A stretch of DNA of 64,000 nt from Compostimonas suwonensis (GCF_002797855.1 NZ_PGFB01000004.1:488194-552193); one strand, 5' to 3'. Counted from the first letter of the stretch, positions 8,196-17,283 are shown. The notes: generated from the letters alone by a model not told the origin. A program made the numbers and translations.

Positions 8196-10142
8196 ATGAA
8201 GCTCGTATTGACGCTGATGGTCCGTGATGAGGCGGACATCATCGGCGTGATGATCCAGCATCATCTCGACCAGGGCGTCGACATGATCATCGCGACCGAC
8301 AACGGCTCGGTCGACGGAACCCGGGAGATCCTCGAGGGTTACGCCGAGCGGGGTCTCGTCGACCTCCGTCACGACCCCGTCCATCGCAAACAGCAGGGCA
8401 GGGTCGTCACGCAGATGGCCCGGGATGCCGCAACCCTCCACTCCGCCGACTGGGTCATCAACGCCGACGCCGACGAGTTCTGGGTGCCCGTCGACGCGTC
8501 GAAGACCCTCAAGGAGGCGTTCTCGGGGATCGATCCGGCCATCCAGAGCTTCACCGTCGACGTCGTCGACATGACCGGTCCGCCGGCAAGCGAGGGCACC
8601 GGGCTGCAGAGACTCGTCTACCACGACCGCCGTTCCATCCCCGAGCTGAACGCCGTGGGCCTGCACGCCCCGTCGACCCACGACGCGGCCCACATCGGCG
8701 ACCCCGAGATCGAGGTCGTGCAGGGCAATCACCTCGTGAGCCTGGCGAGCCTCGGACGCCCCGACCCGCAGAACGAGATCGAGGTCCTCCACTTCCCGTG
8801 GCGCTCGTGGAAGCAGTTCGCGACGAAGGTCGGCAACGCCGGCCGCGCCTACCTCGACTCCCCCGAGCTCACGCCCAGCCCCAACCACCACGGCATGCGG
8901 GACTACCGCCGCCTGGTCGAGGGAACACTCTACTTCTCGTATCTCGCGCGGCATCCGACCCCGGACGAGATCGAGGCGGGCGTGGCGGACGGCACGTTCG
9001 TCGAGGACCGCCGCATCGCCGTCGCCCACGACTCCCCCGTCGCCGACAGCCCCATCGACGCCGCCGCGAGCGCAGCCGATGTCGCAGCGGGGCGCACGAT
9101 CGCCGGGCTCGACCGCGATCTCAAGGCCGCGCGCGAGACCGCGAGCCGGGTGGAGGCGCAGGCCGCGAGCCTGGGCGAGGAACTGGCCGCAGCGCGGGCC
9201 GACGTCGAGGAGAAGTCCCGCCTCGTCGGCGAACTGCACGCGCGACTGGCGCAGGAGCAGGCCCTCGTGCACAGTTTGCAGAGCCGCAAGGTGGTGCGCG
9301 CCGTCGACGGTGCGGCCCGGATCGTCGCGCGACCCCGGCGCGTCGTCGGCCGCATGCGTCGCGACATCCGCGAGAAGGCACTCGAACGCACCTGGCATCG
9401 GCAGCTCGTGCGCGCAGCACGCGGCGGCTACCGTCTGGAGACTTTGTACGGCCGCCCTGCCGGTGAAGCGATCCCGGTCGTCATGTGCTTGTGGAACCGG
9501 CGCCAGCGGTTCGCCGAGGTGCTGGCCGAGCTCGACGGGCAGACGACGGACGCGCCCATCCGGCTGATGCTCTGGAACAACAATCCGGCCGACGACCGCT
9601 TCTACCGAGACGCCATCGCGAGCTTCACGAGGGCGGGCGCCCTCGCGAGCATCGAGTACGTCTCGAGTCCCATGAACTACGGCGGGATAGCGCGATTCTT
9701 CCTCGCCCGTCACCTGCGCAGCACCGGTGTCGGCCACGCCGTCTTCCTCGACGACGACGAGGTGATCCCGGTGGACTTCATCGACGCCATGCGGGCGGCG
9801 GCCGCCGATCGCAGCATCGCCGGCTACTGGGCCTTCACGATCGTCGGCTCGTACTGGGAGCGGAAGCCGACACCCGACGGCGAGATCGCCGACTACGTCG
9901 GAACCGGCGGATGCATCCTCGACCTCTCGATCGCCGACGATCTCCGCTTCTTCACCGAGCTGCCCCGGCGTTACGCCTTCCTCGAAGACCTGTGGATGAG
10001 CTGGTACGCACGGCGCCTCGGCTGGTCGGTGAGGAAGGTCGACACCGACATCCACTTCGTCCTCGAGGAGACCAACCAGTTCCACACCCTCGTGACGCTC
10101 AAAGAAGAGTTCTACCGCTACCTTCAGGAGCGAGCCGTATGA
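8196..10142 (+). CDS. Two-domain glycosyltransferase with central coiled coil
   Basis: 648 aa and no signal peptide. Residues 1-290 are a GT2-like domain (LTLMVRDEADIIGVMIQHHL, DNGSVDGT, INADADEFWVP as the DxD-like metal site). Residues ~300-365 are Ala/Glu/Arg-rich heptads (LDRDLKAARETASRVEAQAA...), predicted coiled coil, then a basic linker (RIVARPRRVVGRMRRDIREK). From about residue 427 a second glycosyltransferase domain starts (IPVVMCLWNRRQRFAEVLAEL), with FLDDDEVIP as its acidic metal-binding motif and a final LEDLWMSWYA block. Probably a cytoplasmic, membrane-associated enzyme making two successive transfers or forming a spaced dimer; donor and acceptor unknown. Its stop overlaps the next start (ATGA). 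Confidence 0.75.
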   Translation: MKLVLTLMVRDEADIIGVMIQHHLDQGVDMIIATDNGSVDGTREILEGYAERGLVDLRHDPVHRKQQGRVVTQMARDAATLHSADWVINADADEFWVPVDASKTLKEAFSGIDPAIQSFTVDVVDMTGPPASEGTGLQRLVYHDRRSIPELNAVGLHAPSTHDAAHIGDPEIEVVQGNHLVSLASLGRPDPQNEIEVLHFPWRSWKQFATKVGNAGRAYLDSPELTPSPNHHGMRDYRRLVEGTLYFSYLARHPTPDEIEAGVADGTFVEDRRIAVAHDSPVADSPIDAAASAADVAAGRTIAGLDRDLKAARETASRVEAQAASLGEELAAARADVEEKSRLVGELHARLAQEQALVHSLQSRKVVRAVDGAARIVARPRRVVGRMRRDIREKALERTWHRQLVRAARGGYRLETLYGRPAGEAIPVVMCLWNRRQRFAEVLAELDGQTTDAPIRLMLWNNNPADDRFYRDAIASFTRAGALASIEYVSSPMNYGGIARFFLARHLRSTGVGHAVFLDDDEVIPVDFIDAMRAAAADRSIAGYWAFTIVGSYWERKPTPDGEIADYVGTGGCILDLSIADDLRFFTELPRRYAFLEDLWMSWYARRLGWSVRKVDTDIHFVLEETNQFHTLVTLKEEFYRYLQERAV

Positions 10143-11275
10143 CCACTCTCCGCGTTGTCGTCGACCAGATCGTCGCGCCCGTTCCCGGCGGGATCGGGCG
10201 GTACGCCGCGGAGCTCACGCGCGAGCTCATCAACACCGCGCCCGACGGCTGCGACGTCGCGGGCATCGTCTCGGCCCAGCCCCAGGAGAACTACGAGGCG
10301 CTCACCCGCCAGCTGCCGGGTCTCGCGCGGTTCGAGAAGGCCCCGTTCGCGCGCCGGGAGCTCTCCCGCGCCTGGCAGTTCGGCCTGCCGGTCACCCCGG
10401 GCGGCGGCATGATCCACGCACCCAGCCTTCTCGCCCCGCTCCGCCGCCACGACCGTCTCAGCGACGGCGAGCAGGTCACCGTCACCGTGCACGACGTGGT
10501 TCCGTGGACACACCCCGAGACGATGACGCCGCAGAACGTCGGCTGGCACAAGGCCATGCTCAAGCGGGCCACGAAGTTCGCCGACGGCATCGTCGTGCCC
10601 ACGCACGCCGTCGCCGACCAGCTCGCCCACCTGGCCGATTTCGGCGAGCGAGTACGGGTCATCGGCGGCGCCCCCGCGAGCACCCTCGTCGAGCCGTCGG
10701 ATGCCGATGAGCGTGCGAAGGCTCTCGGCCTGCCGCAGGACTACATCCTCACGGTCGCGAGCCTCGAGCCCCGCAAGGGCCTCACCCCGCTCATCACCGC
10801 CCTGAGCCTGCCCGACGCCCCCGATCTGCCGCTCGTCGTCGTCGGTCCGCCCGCCTGGGGCGAGCTCACGGTCGCCCAGGTGGTCGACGAGCTCGGCCTC
10901 GATGCGAGCCGCGTCCTCGTGCTCGGCACGATCAGCGACGCCGACCTCGCCGTCGCGCTCAGCCGCGCGACGATGTTCGTCTTCCCCAGCCTCGCGGAGG
11001 GCTTCGGCCTGCCGATCGTCGAGGCGTTCCGCTTCGGGGTGCCCGTCATCCACTCGGATGACCCGGCCCTCGTCGAGGTCGGCGGCGAGGCCGGGCTCGT
11101 GGTCGAGCGCGACAAGCCGAAAGGCTACCCGGAGCGCCTCGCCCTCGCGATGTCGCAGCTCGCGGGCGACACGGCGCTCTCGGAGCGCCTCGGCGTCTTC
11201 GGCATCGACCGCGCCCGCGCGTTCAGCTGGCGCGACTCGGCCGAGCGCGTCTGGCAGCTCCACGCCGACATGTGA
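10139..11275 (+). CDS. GT4-type glycosyltransferase
   Basis: 378 aa with GT-B fold. The N-terminal acceptor half begins TLRVVVDQIVAPVPGGIGRYA. The C-terminal nucleotide-sugar half has YILTVASLEPRKGL (donor-binding loop), VLVLGTISDADLAVALSRA and PSLAEGFGLPIVEAF, the E-x7-E motif of retaining GT4 enzymes. ATG 10139 overlaps the preceding stop as ATGA, indicating translational coupling with the double glycosyltransferase. Neighbouring rmlBD make a rhamnosyl or mannosyl transferase acting on a cell-surface glycan likely, but the sugar cannot be assigned. Confidence 0.85.
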   Translation: MTTLRVVVDQIVAPVPGGIGRYAAELTRELINTAPDGCDVAGIVSAQPQENYEALTRQLPGLARFEKAPFARRELSRAWQFGLPVTPGGGMIHAPSLLAPLRRHDRLSDGEQVTVTVHDVVPWTHPETMTPQNVGWHKAMLKRATKFADGIVVPTHAVADQLAHLADFGERVRVIGGAPASTLVEPSDADERAKALGLPQDYILTVASLEPRKGLTPLITALSLPDAPDLPLVVVGPPAWGELTVAQVVDELGLDASRVLVLGTISDADLAVALSRATMFVFPSLAEGFGLPIVEAFRFGVPVIHSDDPALVEVGGEAGLVVERDKPKGYPERLALAMSQLAGDTALSERLGVFGIDRARAFSWRDSAERVWQLHADM

Positions 11276-11319
11276 GCCGCCGCGAGTGCCACGGCGCCCA
11301 CCCGCGCCCGCCCACCCGC

Positions 11320-11376
11320 CGACTTACGCCATATGGCCGTTGTCGACCTGCGATGTGCACCATTTGGCACAAGTCG
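11320..11376. repeat. 57-bp intergenic palindrome with 17-nt arms
   Basis: The left arm CGACTTACGCCATATGG (11320-11336) and the inverse of the right arm, CGACTTGTGCCAAATGG (11360-11376), agree at 14 of 17 positions. The element sits between the convergent GT4 and LCP genes, where it could act as a bidirectional hairpin, but there is no T-run. A 15-bp direct repeat (CACGAATGCGCGACG, two copies, 11399-11428) follows. It may be a REP-like repeat. Confidence 0.55.
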
Positions 11377-11460
11377 CCCGGCGGGATGCCGCAAGTCGGC
11401 ACGAATGCGCGACGCACGAATGCGCGACGCTGAGCAACTCCGCCCAGGAGCATGCCCCCG

Positions 11461-12825
11461 CTACTGCTGCGGCGCGGGCGGCTCGGTCGCCGGGGCGAGC
11501 GCCTGGGCGACCATCGCCTGGATGGCCGGGTAGTCGGGGTACTCGGGGTCGACGAGCGGGGGCACGAGCTCGATCTGGGTGATCGGCAGCTCCTTCGTCT
11601 TGAGCGCGAGATCGACGAAGTAGCCGAGCATGCTCTGCGGAACATCCGTCTTCACGACCTGCGAGCTCGCCGTGGCGATGCCCTGGAACTTGGAGAGCAC
11701 GTTGGCGGGGTTGAACTGCTGTAGAACGGCCTCCTGCAGCACGCGCTGCCGCGCCATCCGGTCGTAATCGCTCGTGCCGTGACGTGACCGGGCGTACCAG
11801 ATCGCGTGGTAGCCGTCCATGTGCTGCAGGCCGGGCTCGAACCATTCGGCGACGCCCTCGAGGTTCTCGTCACCGCCGAGCGGGACGCGCTCCGTGACGG
11901 TGATGTCGACGCCGCCGAGCGAGTCGATGAGGTCGGAGAAGCCCTGCATGTCGATGAGCACGTAGTACTGGATCGTGATGTTCAGGATGCCCTCCATGGC
12001 ATCCCGCATCGCCTCGATGCCGGGCTCGCTGCCTTGCGCGACCGCGTCGGGGTACATCTCGGGGCTCTTGAGCTCCACCTCTGTGTAGATCGAGTTGAGC
12101 ATGCAGACGTCGACCTCGCAGCCGTCGATCGAGCCGTAGCCCTCGGGGTAGACGGCAGCGAGCGGCGAGTCGGCCGGGAAGGGGTTGTCTTCGAGGTCGC
12201 GCGGCAGGCCGATGATCGTCGCGGCGCCCGTGGTCGCGTCGATGCTCACGACCGACATGCTGTCGGGCCGCAGGCCGTCGCGGTCGGGCCCGGCGTCGCC
12301 GCCGAGCAGCATGATGTTGTACCGGCCGTCGACGGGAGGCTCGGAGGGTCCGGCGACGAAGACGTCGCTGAGGAAGGTGCTCGTGGTCGTGGCGAGGTAG
12401 GCACCGTAGCCGGCGACCCCGGAGGTGACCACCATGAGCACGGTCGCGAGGCTCGCGATCCAGAACCGGGCGCGCGGCGCGGTCTTGATGATGCGCACGA
12501 GCCGGAGCGTGTCGAGGGTGAGCACGATCCAGAGCACCGCGTAGAAGAGGAGTAGGAGGGCGCCCACCCACAGGGTGATCGAGTTGGTCGCGGCCGTGTA
12601 GACGACCGTCGGCCAGAACAGGTACACGACGAGCGTCGCGACGACGAGGACCCAGAGGAGGAGGGTCATCCCGAGACCGAAACGGCCCATCCGGCGGCTT
12701 CCCGCGAGCACCTGCGCCGAGCCGGGGATCAGGAAGTTGAGTACGACGAGCCACCACCCCCGCCGGGTCATGACGTGAGCCGAGCGGGCGTCGGGGTAAC
12801 GGATCGGGCTTGCGACTGTGCTCAT
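11461..12825 (-). CDS. LytR-CpsA-Psr (LCP) family ligase
   Basis: 454 aa. LCP enzymes move lipid-linked glycopolymers onto peptidoglycan at the outer face of the membrane. Unusually, residues ~18-150 contain about four hydrophobic helices ([76 protein letters not shown]) instead of the single anchor of most LCP proteins. The catalytic domain runs from about 168 ([11 protein letters not shown]) through [26 protein letters not shown] and [19 protein letters not shown], with the conserved Asp/Arg pyrophosphate-binding residues. The start overlaps the purE stop (ATGA). Placement beside glycan genes supports wall-polymer attachment. Confidence 0.88.
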   Translation of the reverse strand: MSTVASPIRYPDARSAHVMTRRGWWLVVLNFLIPGSAQVLAGSRRMGRFGLGMTLLLWVLVVATLVVYLFWPTVVYTAATNSITLWVGALLLLFYAVLWIVLTLDTLRLVRIIKTAPRARFWIASLATVLMVVTSGVAGYGAYLATTTSTFLSDVFVAGPSEPPVDGRYNIMLLGGDAGPDRDGLRPDSMSVVSIDATTGAATIIGLPRDLEDNPFPADSPLAAVYPEGYGSIDGCEVDVCMLNSIYTEVELKSPEMYPDAVAQGSEPGIEAMRDAMEGILNITIQYYVLIDMQGFSDLIDSLGGVDITVTERVPLGGDENLEGVAEWFEPGLQHMDGYHAIWYARSRHGTSDYDRMARQRVLQEAVLQQFNPANVLSKFQGIATASSQVVKTDVPQSMLGYFVDLALKTKELPITQIELVPPLVDPEYPDYPAIQAMVAQALAPATEPPAPQQ

Positions 12826-13334
12826 AGTCGCGACTGGAGATCCCTGTTCTTCTGCTCGACGAGGGCCGAGAGACCCTCGGCGTAATCGGCGAGCCTGTCG
12901 GCGAGGGCGTCGTCCGCCGTGCCGAGGATCTTCGCGGCGAGCAGCGCCGCGTTCTTCGCTCCCCCGATCGAGACGGTCGCGACGGGCACGCCGGCGGGCA
13001 TCTGCACGATCGAGAGGAGGCTGTCGAGGCCGTCGAGACGGGCGAGCGGAACCGGGACGCCGATGACCGGGAGGGTCGTGACGGCGGCGAGCATGCCCGG
13101 CAGGTGGGCAGCGCCGCCCGCCCCCGCGATGATGACCTTGAGGCCGCGCTCGCGTGCGCTCCTGCCGTAGGCGATCATCTTCTCGGGCGTGCGATGGGCG
13201 GACACGACCTCGACCTCGTGCGCGATGTCGAACTCGCGCAGAGTCTGGGAGGCGTCGCTCATGACGCTCCAGTCGGAGTCGGATCCCATAACGACGCCGA
13301 CCAGCGGTTGGGGGGAAAAGGGCTGGTTAGGCAT
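12822..13334 (-). CDS. purE: N5-carboxyaminoimidazole ribonucleotide mutase
   Basis: 170 aa. PurE moves the carboxylate of N5-CAIR to C4 in purine synthesis, directly after PurK. Signatures: [25 protein letters not shown] (catalytic His), [17 protein letters not shown] and [30 protein letters not shown]. The start is taken as ATG 13334, because TAGCAT ends 7 nt upstream and could drive an additional leaderless transcript; ATG 13343 three codons earlier is the alternative. It follows purK by under 20 bp and overlaps the LCP gene by 4 bp. Confidence 0.94.
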   Translation of the reverse strand: MPNQPFSPQPLVGVVMGSDSDWSVMSDASQTLREFDIAHEVEVVSAHRTPEKMIAYGRSARERGLKVIIAGAGGAAHLPGMLAAVTTLPVIGVPVPLARLDGLDSLLSIVQMPAGVPVATVSIGGAKNAALLAAKILGTADDALADRLADYAEGLSALVEQKNRDLQSRL

Positions 13335-13351
13335 GCTGACCATGCTAAAGC

Positions 13352-14488
13352 TCAGCCCTGAAAGAATGCCTCCGCGGCACGCGCCTGATAGGCAACCTCG
13401 TCGAGATCGTTACCCGTCGCGGTCACGTGCCCCACCTTGCGGCCCGGCCTCGGCTCTTTCCCGTAGGCGTGCACCTTGACGGTCGGATGCGCCGCGAGCG
13501 CAGCAGGGTACCGGTCGGCGATCGAGCCGGTCTGCGGCCCGCCGAGGATGTTCACCATGACCGACCAGTCGTCGCGGGTTCCCGTCGCGCCGAGCGGCAG
13601 GTCGAGCACGGCGCGCAGGTGCTGCTCGAACTGGCTCGTCGTCGAGCCGTCGATCGTCCAGTGCCCACTGTTGTGCGGGCGCATGGCGAGCTCGTTGACG
13701 AGCAGGCGCTCATCAGTGGTCTGGAAGAGCTCGACGGCCATGACACCCGTCACACCGAGTCCTTCCGCGATCGCGGTCGCGATGTCGGCGGCCATGGTCG
13801 CGACGTTTCCGGCCGAGTCGCGGGCGGGCGCGAGCACCTCGGCACAGACCCCGCCACGCTGCACGGTCTCGACGACCGGCCACACGGCGAGCTCGCCCGA
13901 AGGCCGTCGGGCCACGAGCTGCGCGAGCTCGCGCTGGAACTCGACGAGCTCCTCGACGAGCAGAGCGCCCCCGTTGCCGTCCTCGGCGAGCGCGATGAAC
14001 CAGTCGTCGGCCTCGTGCGCGGCCGTCACGACGCGCACGCCCTTGCCGTCGTAGCCGCCGCGCGCCGTCTTGACGACCGCACGGCCGCCGTGGGAGGCGA
14101 GGAAGGCGCCGAGCTCCTCGCTCGTCTCCACGCTCGCCCAGTCCGGCACCGGCAGGCCGAGCTCGCTCAGGCGCGCGCGCATGAGCAGTTTGTCCTGCGC
14201 GTACAGCAGCGCGTCAGGGCCCGGGTGCACGGGGATGCCGCGGGCCACGAGCTCGCGCAGGATCGCCTGCGGCACGTGCTCGTGGTCGAAGGTGACCACG
14301 TCGACCGTCTGGGCGAAGGCGAGCACGGTGTCGAGGTCGTGGTAGTCGCCGACGTCGTGCGCGGCGAGCTCCGCCGACATCCCGGGGGCCTCGGCGAGCA
14401 CCTCGAGAGTGATGCCCAGGTTGACGGCGGGTGGGATCATCATCCGCGCGAGTTGTCCGCCGCCGAGAACTCCGATACGTGGTTGCAC
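13352..14488 (-). CDS. purK: N5-carboxyaminoimidazole ribonucleotide synthase
   Basis: 378 aa, ATP-grasp enzyme converting AIR, bicarbonate and ATP to N5-CAIR for purine synthesis. N-terminus [31 protein letters not shown] is the ATP-grasp loop; [15 protein letters not shown] and [35 protein letters not shown] are conserved PurK blocks. The GTG start at 14488 lies 6 nt after TAGGCT (14495-14500); GGAGG between them is too close to be a normal ribosome-binding site, so a leaderless mRNA is likely. It heads a purK-purE-LCP operon divergent from gtrA. Confidence 0.95.
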   Translation of the reverse strand: MQPRIGVLGGGQLARMMIPPAVNLGITLEVLAEAPGMSAELAAHDVGDYHDLDTVLAFAQTVDVVTFDHEHVPQAILRELVARGIPVHPGPDALLYAQDKLLMRARLSELGLPVPDWASVETSEELGAFLASHGGRAVVKTARGGYDGKGVRVVTAAHEADDWFIALAEDGNGGALLVEELVEFQRELAQLVARRPSGELAVWPVVETVQRGGVCAEVLAPARDSAGNVATMAADIATAIAEGLGVTGVMAVELFQTTDERLLVNELAMRPHNSGHWTIDGSTTSQFEQHLRAVLDLPLGATGTRDDWSVMVNILGGPQTGSIADRYPAALAAHPTVKVHAYGKEPRPGRKVGHVTATGNDLDEVAYQARAAEAFFQG

Positions 14489-14494
14489 GCCTCC

Positions 14495-14500
14495 AGCCTA
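14495..14500 (-). promoter_or_regulatory. -10 box for leaderless purK
   Basis: TAGGCT on the minus strand, 6 nt before the GTG start. No clear -35 box. Confidence 0.45.
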
Positions 14501-14592
14501 GCCACAGGGCGGAACGACGCCGATCGCGCGGTAACATTGCACACGCCCACGAGCCGGGGCGAATTCGCAAGCATACGGAGCCGACAACCACT

Positions 14593-15144
14593 GTGAAGCG
14601 CTTTTTCACCTCTGTCTATGAGCGGTTCATCCGGTATGCGCTCAAGTTCGGCGTCGTGGGCATCGTCGGCTACGCGGTCGACGTCGGGGTGTTCAACCTC
14701 CTGCGTCTCGGTGTGCTCGGCCATGGCCACTTCATCCAGGGGCCCATCGGCGCGACGTTCGTCTCCGTCGCCTGCTCGACGCTCGTCACCTGGTTCGGCA
14801 ACCGATACTGGACGTTCCGCGAGCACCGGCGCAAGAACTACCTGCTGGAGCTCTTCGAGTTCACGGTCATCGCGATCGCCGGGCTCGGCATCGGCCTCCT
14901 CTGCCTGTACATCTCGCACTACGTTTTCGGCTTCACGTCCCTGCTGGCCGACAACATCTCGCGCAACGTCATCGGGCTGATGCTCGCGACCGCCTTCCGC
15001 TTCCTCCTGTATCGCTACTGGGTCTACGGGCACCACCGCAAAGACGGTCTCACCGCGATCAAGAACCGCGAGGCGGAGGCATCCGCCATGGCGATCTATG
15101 AAGACGACGCCTCCGCATCGGCAGATGTCGCCCGTCTTCCATAG
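14593..15144 (+). CDS. GtrA family membrane protein, copy 1
   Basis: 183 aa with four hydrophobic helices typical of GtrA: FGVVGIVGYAVDVGVFNLL, ATFVSVACSTLVTWFGNRYWTF, FEFTVIAIAGLGIGLLCLYI and LADNISRNVIGLMLATAFRFLLYRYWVY. GtrA-family proteins are implicated in flipping or presenting polyprenyl-phosphate sugars for cell-surface glycosylation. Start GTG 14593; GGAG is 12 nt upstream, so it is loosely spaced. The C-terminal ~35 residues are polar and acidic. A close relative follows 116 bp downstream, suggesting duplication. The lipid-linked sugar is unknown. Confidence 0.85.
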   Translation: MKRFFTSVYERFIRYALKFGVVGIVGYAVDVGVFNLLRLGVLGHGHFIQGPIGATFVSVACSTLVTWFGNRYWTFREHRRKNYLLELFEFTVIAIAGLGIGLLCLYISHYVFGFTSLLADNISRNVIGLMLATAFRFLLYRYWVYGHHRKDGLTAIKNREAEASAMAIYEDDASASADVARLP

Positions 15145-15260
15145 CCGACCGTTCGGGGTCCTCTACGTTAACGGATGGAAAACTCCCAGACCGAGCATTG
15201 ACAGCGGGCGTTAGACTGCCGAAAAACCTCGAGTCCCTCAGCACATAACCGGTTGGATGC

Positions 15261-15773
15261 ATGACCACTGTTACCCCGAGCCGCTGGTCGGCACTTATCG
15301 GACAGATCCTGAAGTTCGGCGCCGTGGGCGCCGTCGGCCTGGTCATCGACGTCGTGATCTCCAACGTGCTCTGGCTGACCGTTCTCGCGCCGTCGGTCGT
15401 GCACGAGGGCCCGATCATCGCCAAGTTCATCTCGACCGTCGTCGCGATCTTCGCGAACTGGATCGGCAACCGGTACTGGACGTTCGCGAAAGACCGGCAG
15501 AAGAACACCATGCGCGAGGGCATCGAGTTCTTCGCGGTGAGCGTCGTCGGCATGGTCATCCCGCTCCTGTGCCTCTGGGTGACCCACTACCTGCTCGACT
15601 TCACCTCGATCTGGGCCGACAACGTCTCGTCCAACGTCATAGGCCTCGGGCTCGGCGCCGTCTTCCGCTTCGTGCTCTACCGCTACTGGGTGTACGCGCC
15701 GAACCGCAAGCACCGCACGCTGCGGCCGCCGGCCGAGGCTCTACCGCTCGCCCCAGATTCGGGTCTCGTCTGA
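15261..15773 (+). CDS. GtrA family membrane protein, copy 2
   Basis: 170 aa with the same four-helix layout as copy 1: FGAVGAVGLVIDVVISNVLW, KFISTVVAIFANWIGNRYWTF, EFFAVSVVGMVIPLLCLW, and a DNVSSNVIGLGLGAVFRFVLYRYWVYA block nearly matching its neighbour's. TAGACT at about 15211 preceded by TTGACA-like text may be its own promoter. The last ~33 bp overlap the 3' end of the convergent PH-domain gene. Likely role: helper in membrane-linked sugar export for surface glycans; substrate unknown. Confidence 0.85.
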   Translation: MTTVTPSRWSALIGQILKFGAVGAVGLVIDVVISNVLWLTVLAPSVVHEGPIIAKFISTVVAIFANWIGNRYWTFAKDRQKNTMREGIEFFAVSVVGMVIPLLCLWVTHYLLDFTSIWADNVSSNVIGLGLGAVFRFVLYRYWVYAPNRKHRTLRPPAEALPLAPDSGLV

Positions 15774-16310
15774 GGGAGCCGACCGCTCCTGCTGCAGGTG
15801 CGTCGCGACGAGGTTGTGGTTGGCCTCCATCAGGTCGTTGATCGCCCGCAGCACGAGATCGGCGTTCGGCACGTCGCGCAGCACGATGGGCTGCTCGAGC
15901 CCGGCGTTGATGCGCACGTCTCCCGAACGGAAGGCGCTCTGCAGCCAGGTGCGGCGCACGCTCACGTCGTAGCCCCTGCTGTGCAGCAGCTCCTGCCGGG
16001 TGCGGATGAAGAAGCCGTGACGCAGGATGATGCGGCGCGTGGTGATCGTGTACCGGCGATTGAGCCAGAAGATCAGCGGCAGCAGCCAGAGCAGCACCAC
16101 CACGAGGATCGCGCCGGTCAGTACGGCGAGGTTCTGCCAGCCCTCCGGGAGGCGCCCCCCGACGTAGCCCAGGATGCCGCACGCCGCGATGAGCACGAGA
16201 GACGGCCAGAAGAGCGCCCGCCCGTGCGACCGCAGCCGGGCGACCACGCGCTCGGGCGGCGGGCCGGCGGGCGGCATGCCGTCAGTCGTCGCGCCCGTCG
16301 TGTTGGTCAT
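15741..16310 (-). CDS. PH-domain (bPH2-type) membrane protein
   Basis: 189 aa. After a Pro-rich N-terminus come two transmembrane helices (LFWPSLVLIAACGILGYVGG and LAVLTGAILVVVLLWLLPLIFWL), then a bacterial PH-like domain (RRYTITTRRIILRHGFFIRTRQELLHSR, RTWLQSAFRSGDVRINAG, VLRDVPNADLVLRAI), facing the cytoplasm. The molecular role of such actinobacterial proteins is not established. Its start overlaps the end of birA by 29 bp, so the two are co-transcribed. It is convergent with and slightly overlaps gtrA copy 2. Confidence 0.8.
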   Translation of the reverse strand: MTNTTGATTDGMPPAGPPPERVVARLRSHGRALFWPSLVLIAACGILGYVGGRLPEGWQNLAVLTGAILVVVLLWLLPLIFWLNRRYTITTRRIILRHGFFIRTRQELLHSRGYDVSVRRTWLQSAFRSGDVRINAGLEQPIVLRDVPNADLVLRAINDLMEANHNLVATHLQQERSAPSDETRIWGER

Positions 16311-17142
16311 CCCTCATTAATACCCTGAGATGGGTCACATCCCCCGCGGCGACAGCCACAAGGGCCGCATTGCCGCCCGGCTCGATGACGATGCGCCCCT
16401 CCTGATCGATGAGCTCGGCGCGGCCCGTCACGACCGCGCCGGAGGGCAGCTCGACCCGCACCTGCTGACCCACGGTGTCGCAGTTGTCGTTGACCTCCTG
16501 CAGCACGCCGCTGTGAGAAGGGCTGCCGTCGGTTGCGACGAAGCGCTCGTAGAGACTCCTGAGCTCCCGCAGGTAGCCGGCGAGCAGCTCGTCCGCGGCG
16601 GGCTCGGGCACACCCTCGAGCAAGAAGGAGGTGGCCGTGTCGACCGGCCGGTCGTCGAGACCGAGCGTGAGGTTGACCCCGGCCCCGATCACGACGCCCG
16701 AGGCCTCCGGCAGGAGCTCCGAGAGGATGCCGCTGATCTTGCGCCCGTCGACGAGCACGTCGTTCGGCCACTTCAGCGTCACCGGCGCAGTGCGGCCCGA
16801 CGGGGTGCCCGCGCGCGCGAACTCGGCGGCGACCGCGCGCTTCATCGCGAGCCCCGCCATGAGCGGGAACCAGCCGAACCTCTGCAGCGGCAGCCGCCCG
16901 CCCGCTGCGGTCACCGGCCGCAGCAGCAGCGAGATCGCGAGCGAGTCGCCCGGCGGCGCCGTCCAGCTGCGGCCGAGCCGGCCTCGGCCCTGCGTCTGGT
17001 TGTCGGTGACGAGCACCGAGAAATCGGGCCAGCTCGCGGCATCCGGGCCCGTCGCCCTCGCCACCAGCTCGTCGTTCGTCGAACCGGCCTCGGGCAGGAT
17101 CTGCAACACGGACGCCTCGGCAGCACTTCTCGTCAAACGCAT
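16282..17142 (-). CDS. birA: Biotin--[acetyl-CoA-carboxylase] ligase, monofunctional
   Basis: 286 aa. Attaches biotin, via biotinyl-AMP, to the lysine of biotin carrier domains; the target is probably the alpha carboxylase subunit at 24860-26635. Motifs: NQTQGRGRLGRSW (the GRGRxGR biotinyl-AMP loop), VTLKWPNDVLVDGRKISGIL and VVIGAGVNLTL. A C-terminal SH3-like domain ends the protein (GQQVRVELPSGAVVTGRAELIDQ). No N-terminal DNA-binding helix-turn-helix is present, so it is not the repressor type. ATG 17142 lies 6 nt after GATAGT; a TTG two codons later is an alternative start with GGAGG at 7 nt. Divergent from accD. Confidence 0.92.
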   Translation of the reverse strand: MRLTRSAAEASVLQILPEAGSTNDELVARATGPDAASWPDFSVLVTDNQTQGRGRLGRSWTAPPGDSLAISLLLRPVTAAGGRLPLQRFGWFPLMAGLAMKRAVAAEFARAGTPSGRTAPVTLKWPNDVLVDGRKISGILSELLPEASGVVIGAGVNLTLGLDDRPVDTATSFLLEGVPEPAADELLAGYLRELRSLYERFVATDGSPSHSGVLQEVNDNCDTVGQQVRVELPSGAVVTGRAELIDQEGRIVIEPGGNAALVAVAAGDVTHLRVLMRDDQHDGRDD

Positions 17143-17148
17143 GCCTCC

Positions 17149-17154
17149 ACTATC
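17149..17154 (-). promoter_or_regulatory. -10 box for leaderless birA
   Basis: GATAGT (4 of 6 against TATAAT) is 6 nt before ATG 17142. No clear -35 box. Confidence 0.35.
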
Positions 17155-17200
17155 GCACCGGCCCCGCACCCGCTCGCCTCTCACCACTCCTCACACGCTC

Positions 17201-17283
17201 CTCACAACGACGGAGATTCCGCGCCAAACGGCCCCCAAACACCACAAACCGCCCCGTACGAGCACGATCTCCGTCGTTTTGAG
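17201..17283. repeat. 83-bp inverted-repeat element, copy A
   Basis: The left arm CTCACAACGACGGAGAT (17201-17217) is inverted at 17267-17283 (ATCTCCGTCGTTTTGAG), with one mismatch over 17 nt. The centre is GC-rich. The element occupies the gap between the divergent birA and accD. Copy B at 33073-33155 has exactly the same length and related arms, and a cut copy lies at the window end. Minus-strand reading of A aligns best with plus-strand B, including a shared GGGCCGTTnnGGCGC core. Confidence 0.7.

Noticed and set aside
12826..14592. Purine riboswitch upstream of purK
   Set aside because: The purK start is only 6 nt after a -10 box, so there is no leader to hold an aptamer.
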